Positions 1-11,074 are shown, counted from the stretch's first letter. The stretch: DNA of 64,000 nt from Serinus canaria (GCF_022539315.1 NC_066328.1:3332621-3396620), one strand, 5' to 3'. Program-made: numbers and translations. The notes: generated by a model not told the origin, from the sequence alone.

Positions 1-144
1 CCTGTTTGGGCACAGGGGCCCTGGGAAGGGAGGCAGTGCTGAAAGCCTTCCTGCAGCTGAGGGGAGTGAGCCTCTCCTCTCCCTTCACACACAAATGCTG
101 TCCTTTAGTTGTTGACCTCAGCTGGGCTGATCAGGCACCACTGG

Positions 145-345
145 GCATCATCGAGTCCAGCCTGGACCCATCCCCACCACGGCAAGCAGCCCTGAGTGCC
201 ACCCCCAGACCTTCCTTAAACGTCTTCCAAAGGGTGCCTCCCCCACCTGGGCAGCCCATTCCAATACCTCATCACCCTCTCTGGAAGAGATTCCTGCTAA
301 TGGCCAACCCAAACCTCCCCTGGTGCAGCTGAGGGCTTTGTCCTC
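145..345 (-). mobile_element. CR1 LINE 3'-region fragment, antisense
   Basis: Read on the minus strand, this matches the 3' part of avian CR1 non-LTR retrotransposons. The tell-tale stretches on the plus strand are the 'catcatcgagtccagcctgg' block, 'ctgagtgccacccccag', 'cacctgggcagcccattcc' and 'aacctcccctggtgcagctg'. These occur in the same order and spacing as in CR1 copies I know. The fragment has no open reading frame of interest and is an old, 5'-truncated copy. Its boundaries are approximate because no alignment could be run. It sits directly upstream of a minisatellite and faces a second CR1 fragment of opposite orientation. Confidence 0.7.
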
Positions 346-374
346 AGCCTTGGCCAGAGCCCAGCAGGAACAGT

Positions 375-622
375 TCCATGTCCAGGTGTCCCTGCAGGCT
401 GTTCCTGGTGAGGGACAGCTCCATGTCCAGGTGTCCCTGCAGGCTGTTCCTGGTGAGGGACAGCTCCATGTCCAGGTGTCCTGCAGGCTGTTCCTGGTGA
501 GGGACAGTTCCATGTCCAGGTGTCCTGCAGGCTGTTCCTGGTGAGGGACAGCTCCATGTCCACGTGTCCTGCAGGCTGTTCCTGGTGAGGGACAGCTCCA
601 TGTCCAGGTGTCCCTGCAGGCC
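375..622. repeat. Minisatellite A, 44/45-bp unit, about 5.5 copies
   Basis: A unit beginning 'tccatgtccaggtgtcc' and ending 'tggtgagggacagc' recurs with starts at 375, 420, 465, 509, 553 and 597. Spacing is 45, 45, 44, 44 and 44 bp. The one-base change is loss of a C in the 'gtgtccctgcagg' segment. Copies are nearly identical, which points to recent expansion or homogenisation. The array lacks stop codons in several frames, so long open frames cross it on the minus strand (148-714, 344-748). They have no other coding support. Confidence 0.95.
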
Positions 623-657
623 TGCATGTTGAAGAAAGTCAATATATCTGAATATAT

Positions 658-845
658 TTGTGGTGGATTTGGCAGTGGGAGGGTAAAATGTGTGGATGTG
701 GCACTTGGGGACATGGTTCAGTGGTGGACCTGGCAATGATGGGTTCATGGCTGGACTCGATGATCTTAGAGGGATTTTCCAGCATTAAGGATCCCATGAT
801 TCTGTCCTTAAAGGTCTTTTCCTACCAAAACGATTCTGCTGGCTG
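658..845 (+). mobile_element. CR1 LINE 3' end, sense
   Basis: The order of 'tgtggatgtggcacttgg', 'gacatggttcagtggtgg', 'ggctggactcgatgatctta' and 'aaaggtcttttcctaccaaa' followed by 'cgattctg' is that of the CR1 3' untranslated region and terminus. The terminal part looks partly duplicated: 'gagggattttcc' and 'aaggtcttttcc' both resemble the same CR1 segment. It is opposite in orientation to the fragment at 145-345, with minisatellite A between them. Confidence 0.75.
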
Positions 846-1038
846 AGTCTGTCACACCTGGCTGAGCCCCAGGGCCCTGGCAGGGCAGCTGAGGAGCTGC
901 TGGCCCATGGTGGCTGCTCTGACCCTGCAGGTGTGTCCAGAGCACAAGCCCTGCTCCTGGCACAGGTGGCCCGAGTGATTGTGCTGTCCCTCCTGCCAGG
1001 GCATGAGTCCTGTCAGCTGCAGGGTTTGGGCAATGAGC

Positions 1039-1980
1039 CCACAGGTGCTTCCAATCATCAGGATCAGCTCCAGGTGCCACAGGTGCTTCCAATCAGCCAG
1101 GATCAGCTCCAGGTGCCACAGGTGCCCCAATCCAGCCAGGATCAGCTCCAGGTGCCACAGGTGCTTCCAATCCAGCCAGGATCAGCTCCAGGTGCCACAG
1201 GTGCCTCCAATCACCAGGATCAGCTCCAGGTGCCACAGGTGCCTCCAATCAGCCAGGATCAGCTCCAGGTGCCACAGGTGCCCCAATCCAGCCAGGATCA
1301 GCTCCAGGTGCCACAGGTGCTTCCAATCATCAGGATCAGCTCCAGGTGCCACAGGTGCTTCCAATCAGCCAGGATCAGCTCCAGGTGCCACAGGTGCCTC
1401 CAATCCAGCCAGGATCAGCTCCAGGTGCCACAGGTGCTTCCAATCATCAGGATCAGCTCCAGGTGCCACAGGTGCCTCCAATCCAGCCAGGATCAGCTCC
1501 AGGTGCCACAGGTGCCTCCAATCCAGACAGGATCAGCTCCAGGTGCCACAGGTGCCTCCAATCCAGCCAGGATCAGCTCCAGGTGCCACAGGTGCCCCAA
1601 TCCAGCCAGGATCAGCTCCAGGTGCCACAGGTGCCTCCAATCCAGACAGGATCAGCTCCAGGTGCCACAGGTGCCTCCAATCACTCAGGATCAGCTCCAG
1701 GTGCCACAGGTGCCTCCAATCACTCAGGATCAGCTCCAGGTGCCACAGGTGCTTCCAATCAGCCAGGATCAGCTCCAGGTGCCACAGGTGCTTCCAATCA
1801 TCAGGATCAGCTCCAGGTGCCACAGGTGCCCCAATCCAGCCAGGATCAGCTCCAGGTGCCACAGGTGCCCCAATCCAGCCAGGATCAGCTCCAGGTGCCA
1901 CAGGTGCCCCAATCCAGCCAGGATCAGCTCCAGGTGCCACAGGTGCCCCAATCCAGCCAGGATCAGCTCCAGGTGCCCTG
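1039..1980. repeat. Minisatellite B, 37-40-bp unit, about 25 copies
   Basis: The core 'ggatcagctccaggtgccac' plus 'aggtgcctccaatcagcca' or variants recurs about 25 times. Variation is concentrated in the linker between cores: 'cttccaatcatca', 'cctccaatcactca', 'ccccaatccagcca', 'cctccaatccagaca'. The last copies, from about 1832 on, are identical 39-bp units starting at 1832, 1871, 1910 and 1949, the most homogenised part. Because 39 is a multiple of three and the unit has no stop codon, open frames of up to 378 codons run through on the plus strand and others on the minus strand. Simultaneous open frames on both strands argue against a protein. The copy number was counted by eye. Confidence 0.96.
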
Positions 1981-4867
1981 AGACTCTGGATGGGCAGCAC
2001 AGAGCCTATATGAGGATCTCAGACTCCAGCAGGGCTGTGGAGTTTTCATGGAAGCCACTAGATTGTTGAGGTACTTGCTGCTGGCTCCAAGAAATAAGGT
2101 ATTTGTACATGAAAGCTCTTTATTTATCTATGGAAAATCTCCCTGGGTTTGTGTTCCTACAGGGTTCCACTTTGGTTGTTCTGCTGGGCAGGTCTGTTCT
2201 TAGTGTTGTGTTCTTTTAATGCTGGAAAAATTATATGATGGCTGAATTGAATCTTATTAATTTCCATGTTTGAGTAACGTTATGAAACCAAAGTGGCATG
2301 GAATTAACTCAGTTTGATAACTGAAATAAGGAAATAAGGTCCTGCAGAGCATGTGGCTACTGGGAGCAGCAGCTCCATCTGGGAGTGTTGCTGTGTGTGG
2401 TGGCTGAAGCTCTGAGGCCTGGGGCTGTCCCACAGCAGGATTCTTGGTGGCAACAGTCATTTGCTTCTTTTTAGGAAAAGTAGGGAAGATATGGGCTTTG
2501 TATTGGGGGTAAAAACAAATGAGACCAAGTAGAAAGCAAAGATTCTTTGTGTTGTGAGACTGGACTGGATTCAGGGAGCACTTGGCTCCTGCCACTAAAT
2601 GCCTGTCTGATCTTGGGCAAAGCCTTTAATTTTTTTAATTTTTTTTTTTTGGTCAAGTTGTGATCACAGAGTTTTTGTTATCCTCTGCTTGTCATTCCCG
2701 TTGGAGTGAGGAGCTGCTCAGGGCCTGTTTCTGTGGCTTTGATCACTGGATGTGCAGAGGCTCTCTGCCCCAGGGCCTGCTGGAGTGCCTGTGAGAGCAG
2801 CCAGAGGTTCCAGCAGCTGGCAGGGCTGGCCCAGGGTCTGTGAGCTCACAGGGGGACTTGTCCACGGTGATGGGGATGCCAGCTGATGTCTTAGGCTGTG
2901 GCTTTTGGGGGGCTTTGTCTCCTCCAGCAGTGCTGGCAAGTCATGCTTTAAGGCTTTTTGCCCTAATTTGAATGTTGGTGGCACTGCAGAAGAAAGAACT
3001 TGATTTGATATAACTGATGTGCTACAAATCAAGGATTCCCCTGGTTGGCCAGATTGGTATTGAATTCACTTGCCTTGTTCTATAATGCTCAGGATGTTGC
3101 TGTACTTGAAATTTTGGAAGTGTGAGAGGAAGGGCTGGCTGTAAGGAGTGCAGTGCAGGTGCACCATTGATCAGATCCTGGGCTCTCCAGAGCTTTTAGA
3201 GCTCAGCTCTGCTCAGTCAGCTGGAGCTCTCAGGGATGAGTAAATTTGCATTCTTTCAGCTTTATTTCAGCCTTGTAAGGTGGGAGCACATCCACAAATC
3301 TGAAAATGCCCAGCAATGCTGTGGTGGTTTTGTCACCATTACTGTGTATTTGCAGTATATTGAGGAGTGTTTGGGATCTACCAATGTGCCAGGAGATATT
3401 TGGTCCCCTTTGCTTCTCCCACAAATATTTATGTGTGTTAAGCCATTCTTTTGGTCCAGCTGTCACATGTAGATGAAATATTATTTAGTGTTCCACAAAT
3501 ATTGAATATTTACCAGCTATTGCTGGAAGTAGAGCTGATAGGAAGGAAGGGTGAGGGATGCTGTGTTAGATTTTTTTTTTTTTTTTTTACTTCTTTTGTA
3601 AGTCTGAGGGCCATGGGTCTCTTTCTCTGAAGAGCTCAAAGTTTCCTCCTTGATGCAGGAAGGAAACTCTCTTGGGAATTAATTATGCTGAGTATCATGA
3701 AGGTCTGGGAGCCTGCAGTGTTAATGAGCATGAAAACTCGGCAGACTTCCTGCAAAAAGCCAGAAGCAGCAGCAGTTACCTTTGACAAGTTCACAAATAA
3801 GCCATTCGAAACGTGCAAGGCAAAATTGCCATGTAAAATCTTCTCAAAGGAAGGAGGACATTGCTGTGATTTACAGGATTTGAAATCCTAGGAAAATGTT
3901 GAAAGAAGATGACGTTGCCCAAATTATGTCATCTTCTAAATTTGAGAAAAAACCTTCAAGATGTGCATGAGGTGTCTGATAAATTGCTACATTTACTTAA
4001 CCTTGAGGCCAGGGTGACCTGCAGTGTCTCAGGCAAGAAGAAGCTGTAAGTCTTGGCAATGCTTGGAGGAACCTTTGTATTTCTTGACTTTGGAAATTTA
4101 AGAAGCCAGGAGTGTGTCTAAATTTATTCTTTCAGGTCACAAAAGGAGAGCAGAGTGTAAGAGGAATGGTGGCCCTCATTAATTGCATCATCACTTGATA
4201 CCAGGATGTAATTAGCAGATTTGAATGAGGGCAGTGATAGTGGCAGCTGTTATTTCCAGAGGGCAGCGTGTGCCCCAGTGCCCTGATCTGTCTGGAAATG
4301 ATTGTGGAGCTCCCTCCTGTCCCTGCCTCTGCACTGGCATTTTCTGCTGTGAGATGCACCCCTGTTTGTTCCCCTGGCAGAATTAATGTTGTGCCTGCTC
4401 GTTGGGCTGCCCTGAGACACTGTGGTATTCATTAGTCTAGTGTTGAATTCAAAAAGCCTGGTTTAGCACTAAGCCAGAAAGTGCACCTTGGTGAAATCTG
4501 TTAGAAGAGATGGAAGTGAAGAATTAAAACCCTGCTGTGGGCTTTCCCTTTCTTTGGCTGCATATCCCTGGAAAACAGCTCCAAATGGTCTCTCTGAGGT
4601 GCCTCTGGGGCCTGGAGGTTTCCTGTCTTTGTCAGTGATCCAGAGGTGGTGGAATGCAGCCTGGTGGATGGTGTGCCATTGCAGGGCACCAGGCTGGGGT
4701 GCAGGTGATGGACTCAAGGGCTGTCCTTTGGTGGGACTGAGAAAGGAACAGCAGGAATAACCAATAAACCCCTGTGTCACAGGGATTTACAGGGCAAATG
4801 CAAACTGCTGCTGCTGAAGGGCTGCTGGGGGATGGCTGAGGGCTCTGGTGGGCAGAGCAGGGCTCAG
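1981..4867. other. Unique non-coding stretch, no gene seen
   Basis: No open frame here has a splice context or a recognisable protein motif. Simple-sequence patches are a T-rich run at about 2629-2651 and a pure T run of about 18 at 3571-3588. I see no interspersed repeat I can name. Confidence 0.55.
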
Positions 4868-5362
4868 CTGGTGGCTCTGGCAGTGACAGGGCTGGGCTGT
4901 GTCCTGGTGGCTGTGGCAGTGCTATGTCCTGGTGGCTCTGGCAGTGACAGGGGGCTGGGCTGTGTCCTGGTGGCTCTGGCAGTGACAGGGGGCTGAGCTG
5001 TGTCCTGGTGGCTCTGGCAGTGAGAGGGCTGGGCTGTGTCCTGGTGGCTCTGGCAGTGAGAGGGCTGGGCTGTGTCCTGGTGGCTCTGGCAGTGACAGGG
5101 CTGGGCTGTGTCCTGGTGGCTGTGGCAGTGACAGGGGGGTTTCCTGGTGGCTGTGGCAGTGCGCTGTGTCCTGGTGGCTCTGGCAGTGACAGGGCTGGCT
5201 GTGTCTGGTGGCTGTGGCAGTGACAGGGCGTCGGGCTGTGGCAGTGACAGGGCTGTGTCCTGGTGGCTCTGGCAGTGACAGGGGGCTGGGCTGTGTCCTG
5301 GTGGCTGTGGCAGTGACAGGGCTGTGTCCTGGTGGCTCTGGCAGTGACAGGGCTGAGCTGTG
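4868..5362. repeat. Minisatellite C, about 36-bp unit, roughly 14 copies
   Basis: The unit is 'ggtggctctggcagtgacag' followed by 'ggctgggctgtgtcct'. Copies differ in length by deletion of part of the 'ggctgggctgtg' segment and by ctctgg/ctgtgg exchange, so the array is more diverged than A and B. The minus-strand open frames across it read as Pro/Ser/His/Thr-rich repeats, and frames are open on the plus strand too. I read all of these as by-products of the repeat. Confidence 0.93.
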
Positions 5363-6547
5363 TCCCATTCTCCATCAGCTCAAGCACAGCCAGTGCCTGC
5401 AGGGAGCCAGGATGTGCCTGCAGGCAGCCAGGATTCCCCTGCTGCTGGTTGCAGCCAGCCTGGAGCACAGTCTGGCTGTGCTGGTGCAGGGTAGAGGAGG
5501 GTGGGTACCCTGAGTGAGCCCCAAAAAGGGGACGGGGACCCCTGAACCACGAGGGCTGGGAGAGAATTGGGTTTGTTTTTTCCCAGCTGTGCATGAGGAG
5601 TCCCTGAGGAGATGGAGCTGGGCTCTGCTCTGAGGTGTGCAGTGGGGGGAGAGGCTGGCCAAAAATGGAAAAGGAGGATGATCCCACTGGGCAGGAGGGA
5701 AAAAAACCCCAAATATAATTGGAAGTTGTTTCCCAGAGAGGGTTTGGAATCCCTTGCTTGTGGGTTTCAAAGATCTGACCCAGCTTTTGGAGTTCTCCTG
5801 GGACCTGAAGGATTTTATTGTGGAAGTCCTTAGAAATAGTGATGAATTCCTGCTGGGTTAATTTTTGTCTGATAAGTGAATGAAGCAATGTTGTTTGGGA
5901 TCATCTCATCTGCCTGCTGATGTTTTGACTGTCAGATACCTCTAAGTCCTGAAATTTGGAACAGTTTTTAGAAGTTGGACACTTCTTAGCTGCAGTTATT
6001 TTTAATCAAAGTTTCTAAGCAAAACCATAAACTTGTCTGCTGAGTCCCTCCTGATATAAGCTTCTTAACTGTAATCCAGGTTTTTAATAAAACCACAGCC
6101 AAATATATCCCTTGAAGGATGCTTTTTCTTTCCTTTTAACCAGGACTTGTGTGCAGTTGGTACCTCCCAGGTGTGCTATTAATCCTAATTGACTGGAGTT
6201 AATAAATTCACTGATTTCATTGGCATTGCTTGCAACAGCAGAACGAGGGGTTGGTGATAGTTGTAGAATATTTATTGTTCACTTTCTCTCTTTGCCTCTC
6301 GAGCTGTGTGTGCTTTTACAAGTTTCATTTTATTCTGTGTAAGAGGCAGAGTTAAAACAGCAAAGCCCTCACTTCACTGGGTCAATCTACAGCTCATTTC
6401 CACCCCTGTGTTTAATGTGAAATATTCTTAGCAGTACACCACATTCCCTTTAAACACTCAACGCTTTTTTCACCAAAATGTCTTTTACAACAATTAGGGG
6501 TTTGATGGGTGGGTAGTAAAATGGGCATTTAATTGGAGGATGTTTTA
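5363..6547. other. Unique non-coding stretch, no gene seen
   Basis: Base composition shifts here from the GC-rich minisatellite zone to AT-rich DNA. No exon signals or repeats that I can support. Confidence 0.5.
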
Positions 6548-6665
6548 ATAATCCTATTATTATATATAATATATATTAAATAGGATTTTAATAACACTAT
6601 TATTATATAGAATGTATAATATATATTAAATAGGATTTTAATAGTCCTATTATTATTATTAAAAT
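6548..6665. repeat. AT-rich 50-bp tandem duplication with palindromic parts
   Basis: The block 'tattaaataggattttaata' occurs twice with a 50-bp period ('taggatttta' at 6581 and 6631). Each copy is preceded by 'tattattatat(a/g)' and 'aatatata'. The motif 'cctattattat' is close to the reverse complement of 'taataataatcc/taggatt', so the segment could fold or extrude. Confidence 0.85.
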
Positions 6666-8365
6666 CTGTTATTTTAATAATAATGCTCCATGAGTAAAAT
6701 CAGTGCAAGTCCTGTGAATGTTAGATTGGAGCAAACATGGCTTGAGTTGTTAAACATGTGTTAAAGGATGGTCTGAGCTGTTAGCAGAGACTAATGGAAA
6801 ATAAAAGCAGCAGCTTTCTTGAAATGCAAAAATAAAAAGATAATTATAAAATAAGGAAGAGAGAAGTGGCTTGGCTGTTGTAACCTTTTGGCAGAGTAGT
6901 TGGTGATATGGGTAAGATGTTTAATAGATGTGTTTATTCAGTGAAATCCTTCATTCAGAAATCCAAACCAAGTGACAACCTAATGTCAGATTTTAGGTTT
7001 ATTTTTAAATACAGTATATTTTAATTGAGTTTAATAGCTTGCCAGGTTGAGAGTCCAATTGTCTGCATTTTACTGTCAAACATTAGGGTTAATTCAGTGT
7101 ACTGCATTCCATTATTTGATACTTTAGAGCCCTAATTCTGTTTGACTTTCAGGATTCTGCTCAGTAGTTTATCTGTTATTTTGAACTTGTGTGCAGTGGG
7201 AAGAAGACAAAGCTCTGGTGTGTGACTTTATTAAATTTGAAGTGGGGAAAACCACGCGTGGCAACAGCCACAAGGTTTTGTACCTCTGGATTTTGAATTC
7301 ACTGAACCTAAGAGCTGGTGTCAAACATGCAGCCAGCACGTGTTGGATTGCTGTGCAGTGATGTGCAAATGGAGTTTGAGAGGCTTTGCTCTGTTTCCTT
7401 GCTCAGAGCTGCAGACTGAGTGCTCTGTGCTGATCTCAGGGACAGGACTGCACTGACAGGCTGCTCTATCTTTTTTATTTCCACGTGGTCCATCCTGAGC
7501 TGTGCCCTGCCTCAGCTCTGGCCTTTGCCTTGCTGATGGAGGCAGTCTGTACACACAGATTTCAGACCACAGTCTGCAGTGAATAATGACAATTGCAGGA
7601 GCAAGCTCTGTGTGTCCACAACACTGATATTTGTTACTGCAACTCTGAGACAAAACCAACTTGGTAATTTGGGTTTTTCCAGTTCAAGGTGGGGAAGCTG
7701 TTGGGTAACCCACCTGTGAGTCAGTTAACACAAGAGAAGGAAATTTACAGTAATTGCAAACCTCAAAATTAGGGCAACAAGCCCAGGAGGGCACAGAGCT
7801 TTCTGCTGGCACAGGAGGGTTTCTGATGCCTCACATTTCAAGAAGGATATTTTGATACCTGATCAAAGATCAGTTGAGTTGGAAATACAGATTGCTTCAA
7901 TAATAAACACAGGTCCATGTGCTTTGAGGAAAAACCTAAACCCCTGAGATGCATTAAAAACAGAATTGGAAAGAGCAGATCCTGGTCACAAGTATCAATA
8001 ATAACAGAAATTGGCAGGGACTGGCTTGTACAGTCAGAGAATATTTGACAGGAGGGGTGTGCTGATGCCTGTTTCAATAATCATTATTTAATATTATTCT
8101 CCTGCTTTTCAGTTAGGTTTTACTGATAGCACAGCTTTTTTTTGATCAGTGCTCCAAGTTTCAAGACATTTTTGTTTGCTCTTGAATTAAGACCTGCTTA
8201 ACAGTTTGTTCTGGGGAATCAGACCTCTCTAGAGTATTTTCCTTTGGGATAAGTCTTGTTGTTTTAAGTAAATCAGCTTTTGTGTGTGTGTCAGGAAGAT
8301 TGCACAGTGATTTCTCTGTAGAAACTGATTAAAAGGGGAGGAATTACCACAATTGCAGATTCATA
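6666..8365. other. AT-rich unique stretch, no gene seen
   Basis: Short open frames only, none with coding character. No named interspersed repeat recognised. Confidence 0.5.
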
Positions 8366-8580
8366 GTATTTTTTAAATATTATGAATATTAAATATAATA
8401 TTTTAAATAGGAAAGAGATATTGTTAAATAAATGAATATTATAAATTTTAATATTTTAATATTTAAATATGATGAATATTTAAAACATTATTTTAAAGAT
8501 TTTAAAATATTATTTTAAATATTTTTAAATAGTATTTAAAAATTTAAATTTATTTTTAAAATTTATTTTATTTTTTGTGA
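8366..8580. repeat. AT-only low-complexity block
   Basis: About 210 bases are built almost entirely of A and T, in permutations of 'aaatatt', 'ttttaaa' and 'gaatattt'. It has no strict period. This is slippage-type low-complexity DNA. Confidence 0.9.
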
Positions 8581-9086
8581 TTTACTGAGTAGGGCACTGA
8601 ACTGACAGAGACCTGGATTCTCTCTGCTCTTCTGCTGATTGTCTGCTCTGTGTCCTTGAGCAAGTCCCTTCCTCACACTTGGTTTGGCATGTCTGCTTGG
8701 ATAATGAACCCATCAGAGCAAGGCTGTGCCTGGCCATGTGGCTGGAGCAGGGGGTGTGATGGTGTTCTCAGTCAGGAAATCTGAGCACAAGCAGCACCCC
8801 CAGAACACGTTTGTGCTTTTCCAGCCAGTGCATGGAACGTGGAGGGGCTGAGTCAGGGTGGGGAGAGCAGGAGGGAAGGGGAGGCTGGAGGCACAGCACT
8901 TGAGCAGGTGGGGGGTGTCCTGGAATCCTGAAAATATCCCAGACTTGGCTTCACTGAAGGAAACCAGGCCACTGGCATTTGGGTAATAATATTTAATCTT
9001 TCAGGAGCTGTAAACCCTTGGTCTGTGGGCTGCTCAGTCAGATGTGCAGGCATCTGAACACCTTTATTCTGTTTCTGTTGGAATAG

Positions 9087-9342
9087 GACAGGCTGCTTTG
9101 GGTGGGAAGGGACCTTACAGATCAGGGACCCACCCCTGCCATGGCAGGAACACCATCCCAGGCTGCTCCCAGCTCTGTCCAACCTGCCCTTGGGCACTGC
9201 CAGGGATCCAGGGGCAGCCCCAGCTGCTCTGGGCACCCTGTGCCAGGGCCTGCCCACCCTGCCAGGGAACAATTCCTGCCCAATATCCCATCCAGCCCTG
9301 CCCTCTGGCAGTGGGAGCCATTCTCCCTGTTGATCTTGTGAA
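9087..9342 (-). mobile_element. CR1 LINE 3'-end fragment, antisense
   Basis: The plus strand shows the classic antisense CR1 series: 'gggtgggaagggacctta', 'ctgccatggcaggaacacc', 'gctctgtccaacctgccctt', 'gcactgccagggatccaggg', 'ctctgggcaccctgtgccag', 'ctgcccaatatcccatccag' and 'gggagccattctccctgtt'. The 3' end of the element is at the low coordinate. The copy is truncated at its 5' side near 9342. No coding capacity remains. Confidence 0.88.
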
Positions 9343-9534
9343 GCAGCCTCTGGATCTTGCTATATCTCGATCTGTCAGAGGCAAGCAGTGGGGTTACTGT
9401 ACTAACAAACAGTTCTTGAATGATCCCAGAACGTGCTTTGTCCCTTTTATCAAAGACTGGAAGTCTGGGGTCTGAAACAGAATCATCATTTGAAAAAACC
9501 CCACATTTTTCTTTTACAATCCCTTTCTGGTCGC

Positions 9535-9770
9535 TTTGGTCTGGGGGCTGGAGGGCAGACAGAGAGGAAACAAGCTAATGAATGAACACACCATTGAAGA
9601 TTGTGCATGTACTTATTTTAACAGTTATAAGTCTCTTTCAGTCTCATGGCTTTGAGACGAAGCAATAATGTAGATTTTCCCCATGACCCTGAGCAAGGAA
9701 ATCTGTGTAGAGCTGAGGTCAATGACCCTGGGTGTGGTGGGGTCCCTTTGGTGCTCTCTGTTGCTTTCTC
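9535..9770 (+). repeat. Inverted repeat, left arm (about 235 bp)
   Basis: This segment is close to the exact reverse complement of 12261-12494; by eye roughly nine bases in ten match. Shared landmarks are 'ctggagggcagacagagagg' here versus 'cctctctgtctgcccaccag' there, and 'gctgaggtcaatgaccctgg' versus 'cagggtcattgacctcagct'. Similarity stops on both sides, so it may be two copies of one interspersed repeat in opposite orientation. Both arms share a short open frame, but three of the four codon differences in it change the amino acid, which argues against protein constraint. Confidence 0.9.
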
Positions 9771-10392
9771 TCCTTTTTGGTTGATGATTTTTCTTCTTTC
9801 CTGCATTGTTTCTCTTCCCTCTTTTCTCTGATCTACTGAAGAAATGTTCTCTTTTGAGCCTTTCTCAAAGAAAATAGAGCTAATAGCTGTGTTTAATATC
9901 CAGAACAATCCCAGAGACAGCAGCCTGCTGTGTATTAAAACCAGAGTTGTGTGCCTGCACCTCTGTGCTTGTCTGTTACCTTTGGGGGGTTATCTATGAG
10001 AATGTGAGGCAGCTTCAGGACAGCAGATGAAATACAGCTCTAATTGTCTGTGATCAATTGGAACCATGTAGGTCAAATAGAAACTGCATTTTTGAGCTTT
10101 CTCATCTTGTCTCCTGCCTTTGTCTAATACAGTAGTGCTTGAAGGGAAATATCAAAACAGCACAAACCCAAACCCTTTAAAAAGATTCATTTAGTTTGTA
10201 GAGGAATGATGCTTTTTCTCAGCTTCTCCTGACAGTCTGAGTTTATATTGTTGATATCACTTGTTTTTATATTTTCATTGTTTCATCTCTCCCTGTGTTT
10301 GCTAACCTGGAACCCACTTAAACTGTAATAATTGTTGCATTTCAAATGAGGATTCAGTTACCCTCCAGAACTATGGCTTTCTCCATGGTTAC
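9771..10392. other. Unique stretch inside the inverted-repeat loop
   Basis: No coding exon seen. It lies immediately downstream, in minus-strand sense, of the exon candidate at 10393-10633 and starts with that exon's possible donor. Confidence 0.5.
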
Positions 10393-10633
10393 CTGCCATG
10401 TCTGGTTTGGAACTTTATTGTGTTGTTTCATTTCCTAAGTCATACCCATTGATGACATCAGGGGCATGAAATGATGTCAGACCATGCTGTAAATACTGCA
10501 GCAGCAGTGAGAGTCCTGCTTCAATTTCATCCTCATTTATGGCATTGTCAGTCCTTGTTAACTCCAGCACCTCCCTGAAGGCTGCCATATGTGAGTCTGT
10601 AGGTGTGTTATTCATTTTGCACCCATCAATACA
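10393..10633 (-). CDS. Candidate 241-bp coding exon, product not recognised
   Basis: On the minus strand a pyrimidine-rich tract ending 'actctttcatctcag' is followed directly, at a codon boundary, by an open frame of 72 codons. It begins CIDGCKMNN and ends at TAA at 10417-10415. A 'CAG|gtaacc' donor follows 22 bases after the stop (exon end 10393). The peptide is of high complexity with no repeats. Its middle is acidic and leucine-rich (contains 'TDNAINEDEIEAGLSLLLQY', then 'LQHGLTSFHAPDVING'), as expected of a helical protein segment. This is unlike every other open frame in the window. The stop codon lies inside an AATAAA hexamer. I do not recognise the family. It could be the last coding exon of a minus-strand gene, a fragment of a processed pseudogene, or an exceptional chance frame. 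No partner exon was found nearby. Confidence 0.45.
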
Positions 10634-11074
10634 CTGAGATGAAAGAGTGTGAGGGGTGTCCCAGACACACTGCAGTCAGCCCTGCCAGGACAGCCTGGAA
10701 GGGAGATGTCACTACATGGCAGCTCTGGGTTTATTCAGACACCTAGGCAGGCTGCAGGAGGAGGGAGAATCAGCTTCCTTCAGCACTTCCCAGTTTTGCA
10801 GTTTGCAAAGAAAATCTGTGTGCAGAAAGCTGGCACACGTAAAATTCAAATTGGTCCCTCCCATAGAGCAGGAGGTCTGACTACACAAACATTACTTAGC
10901 ATTTTAATAGTGAAATGAACATGATCCAACACCCTCAGTTTCCTTGCTTCCAGCTCTTGATAGATCCCATTTCTCTCCCAAACAACAGCCTGATAGGCCA
11001 TGAACACACTTCACTTGTCTTCTTTGTGGGATGTAAGAGCTGTGTCTTCCTCTGCCAGTGTTCACCTACACTTG
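10634..11074. other. Unique stretch, no gene seen
   Basis: It begins, in minus-strand sense, with the polypyrimidine tract of the exon candidate. Otherwise nothing is supportable. Confidence 0.5.

Noticed and set aside
933..2069. Open frame of 378 codons and overlapping long frames on both strands
   Set aside because: It lies wholly over minisatellite B, whose unit lacks stops. Frames are open on both strands at once, and the amino-acid repeat simply mirrors the DNA unit.
4632..5888. Open frame of 418 codons on the minus strand
   Set aside because: Driven by minisatellite C. Outside the array the peptide has no recognisable domain, and there are competing frames on the other strand.
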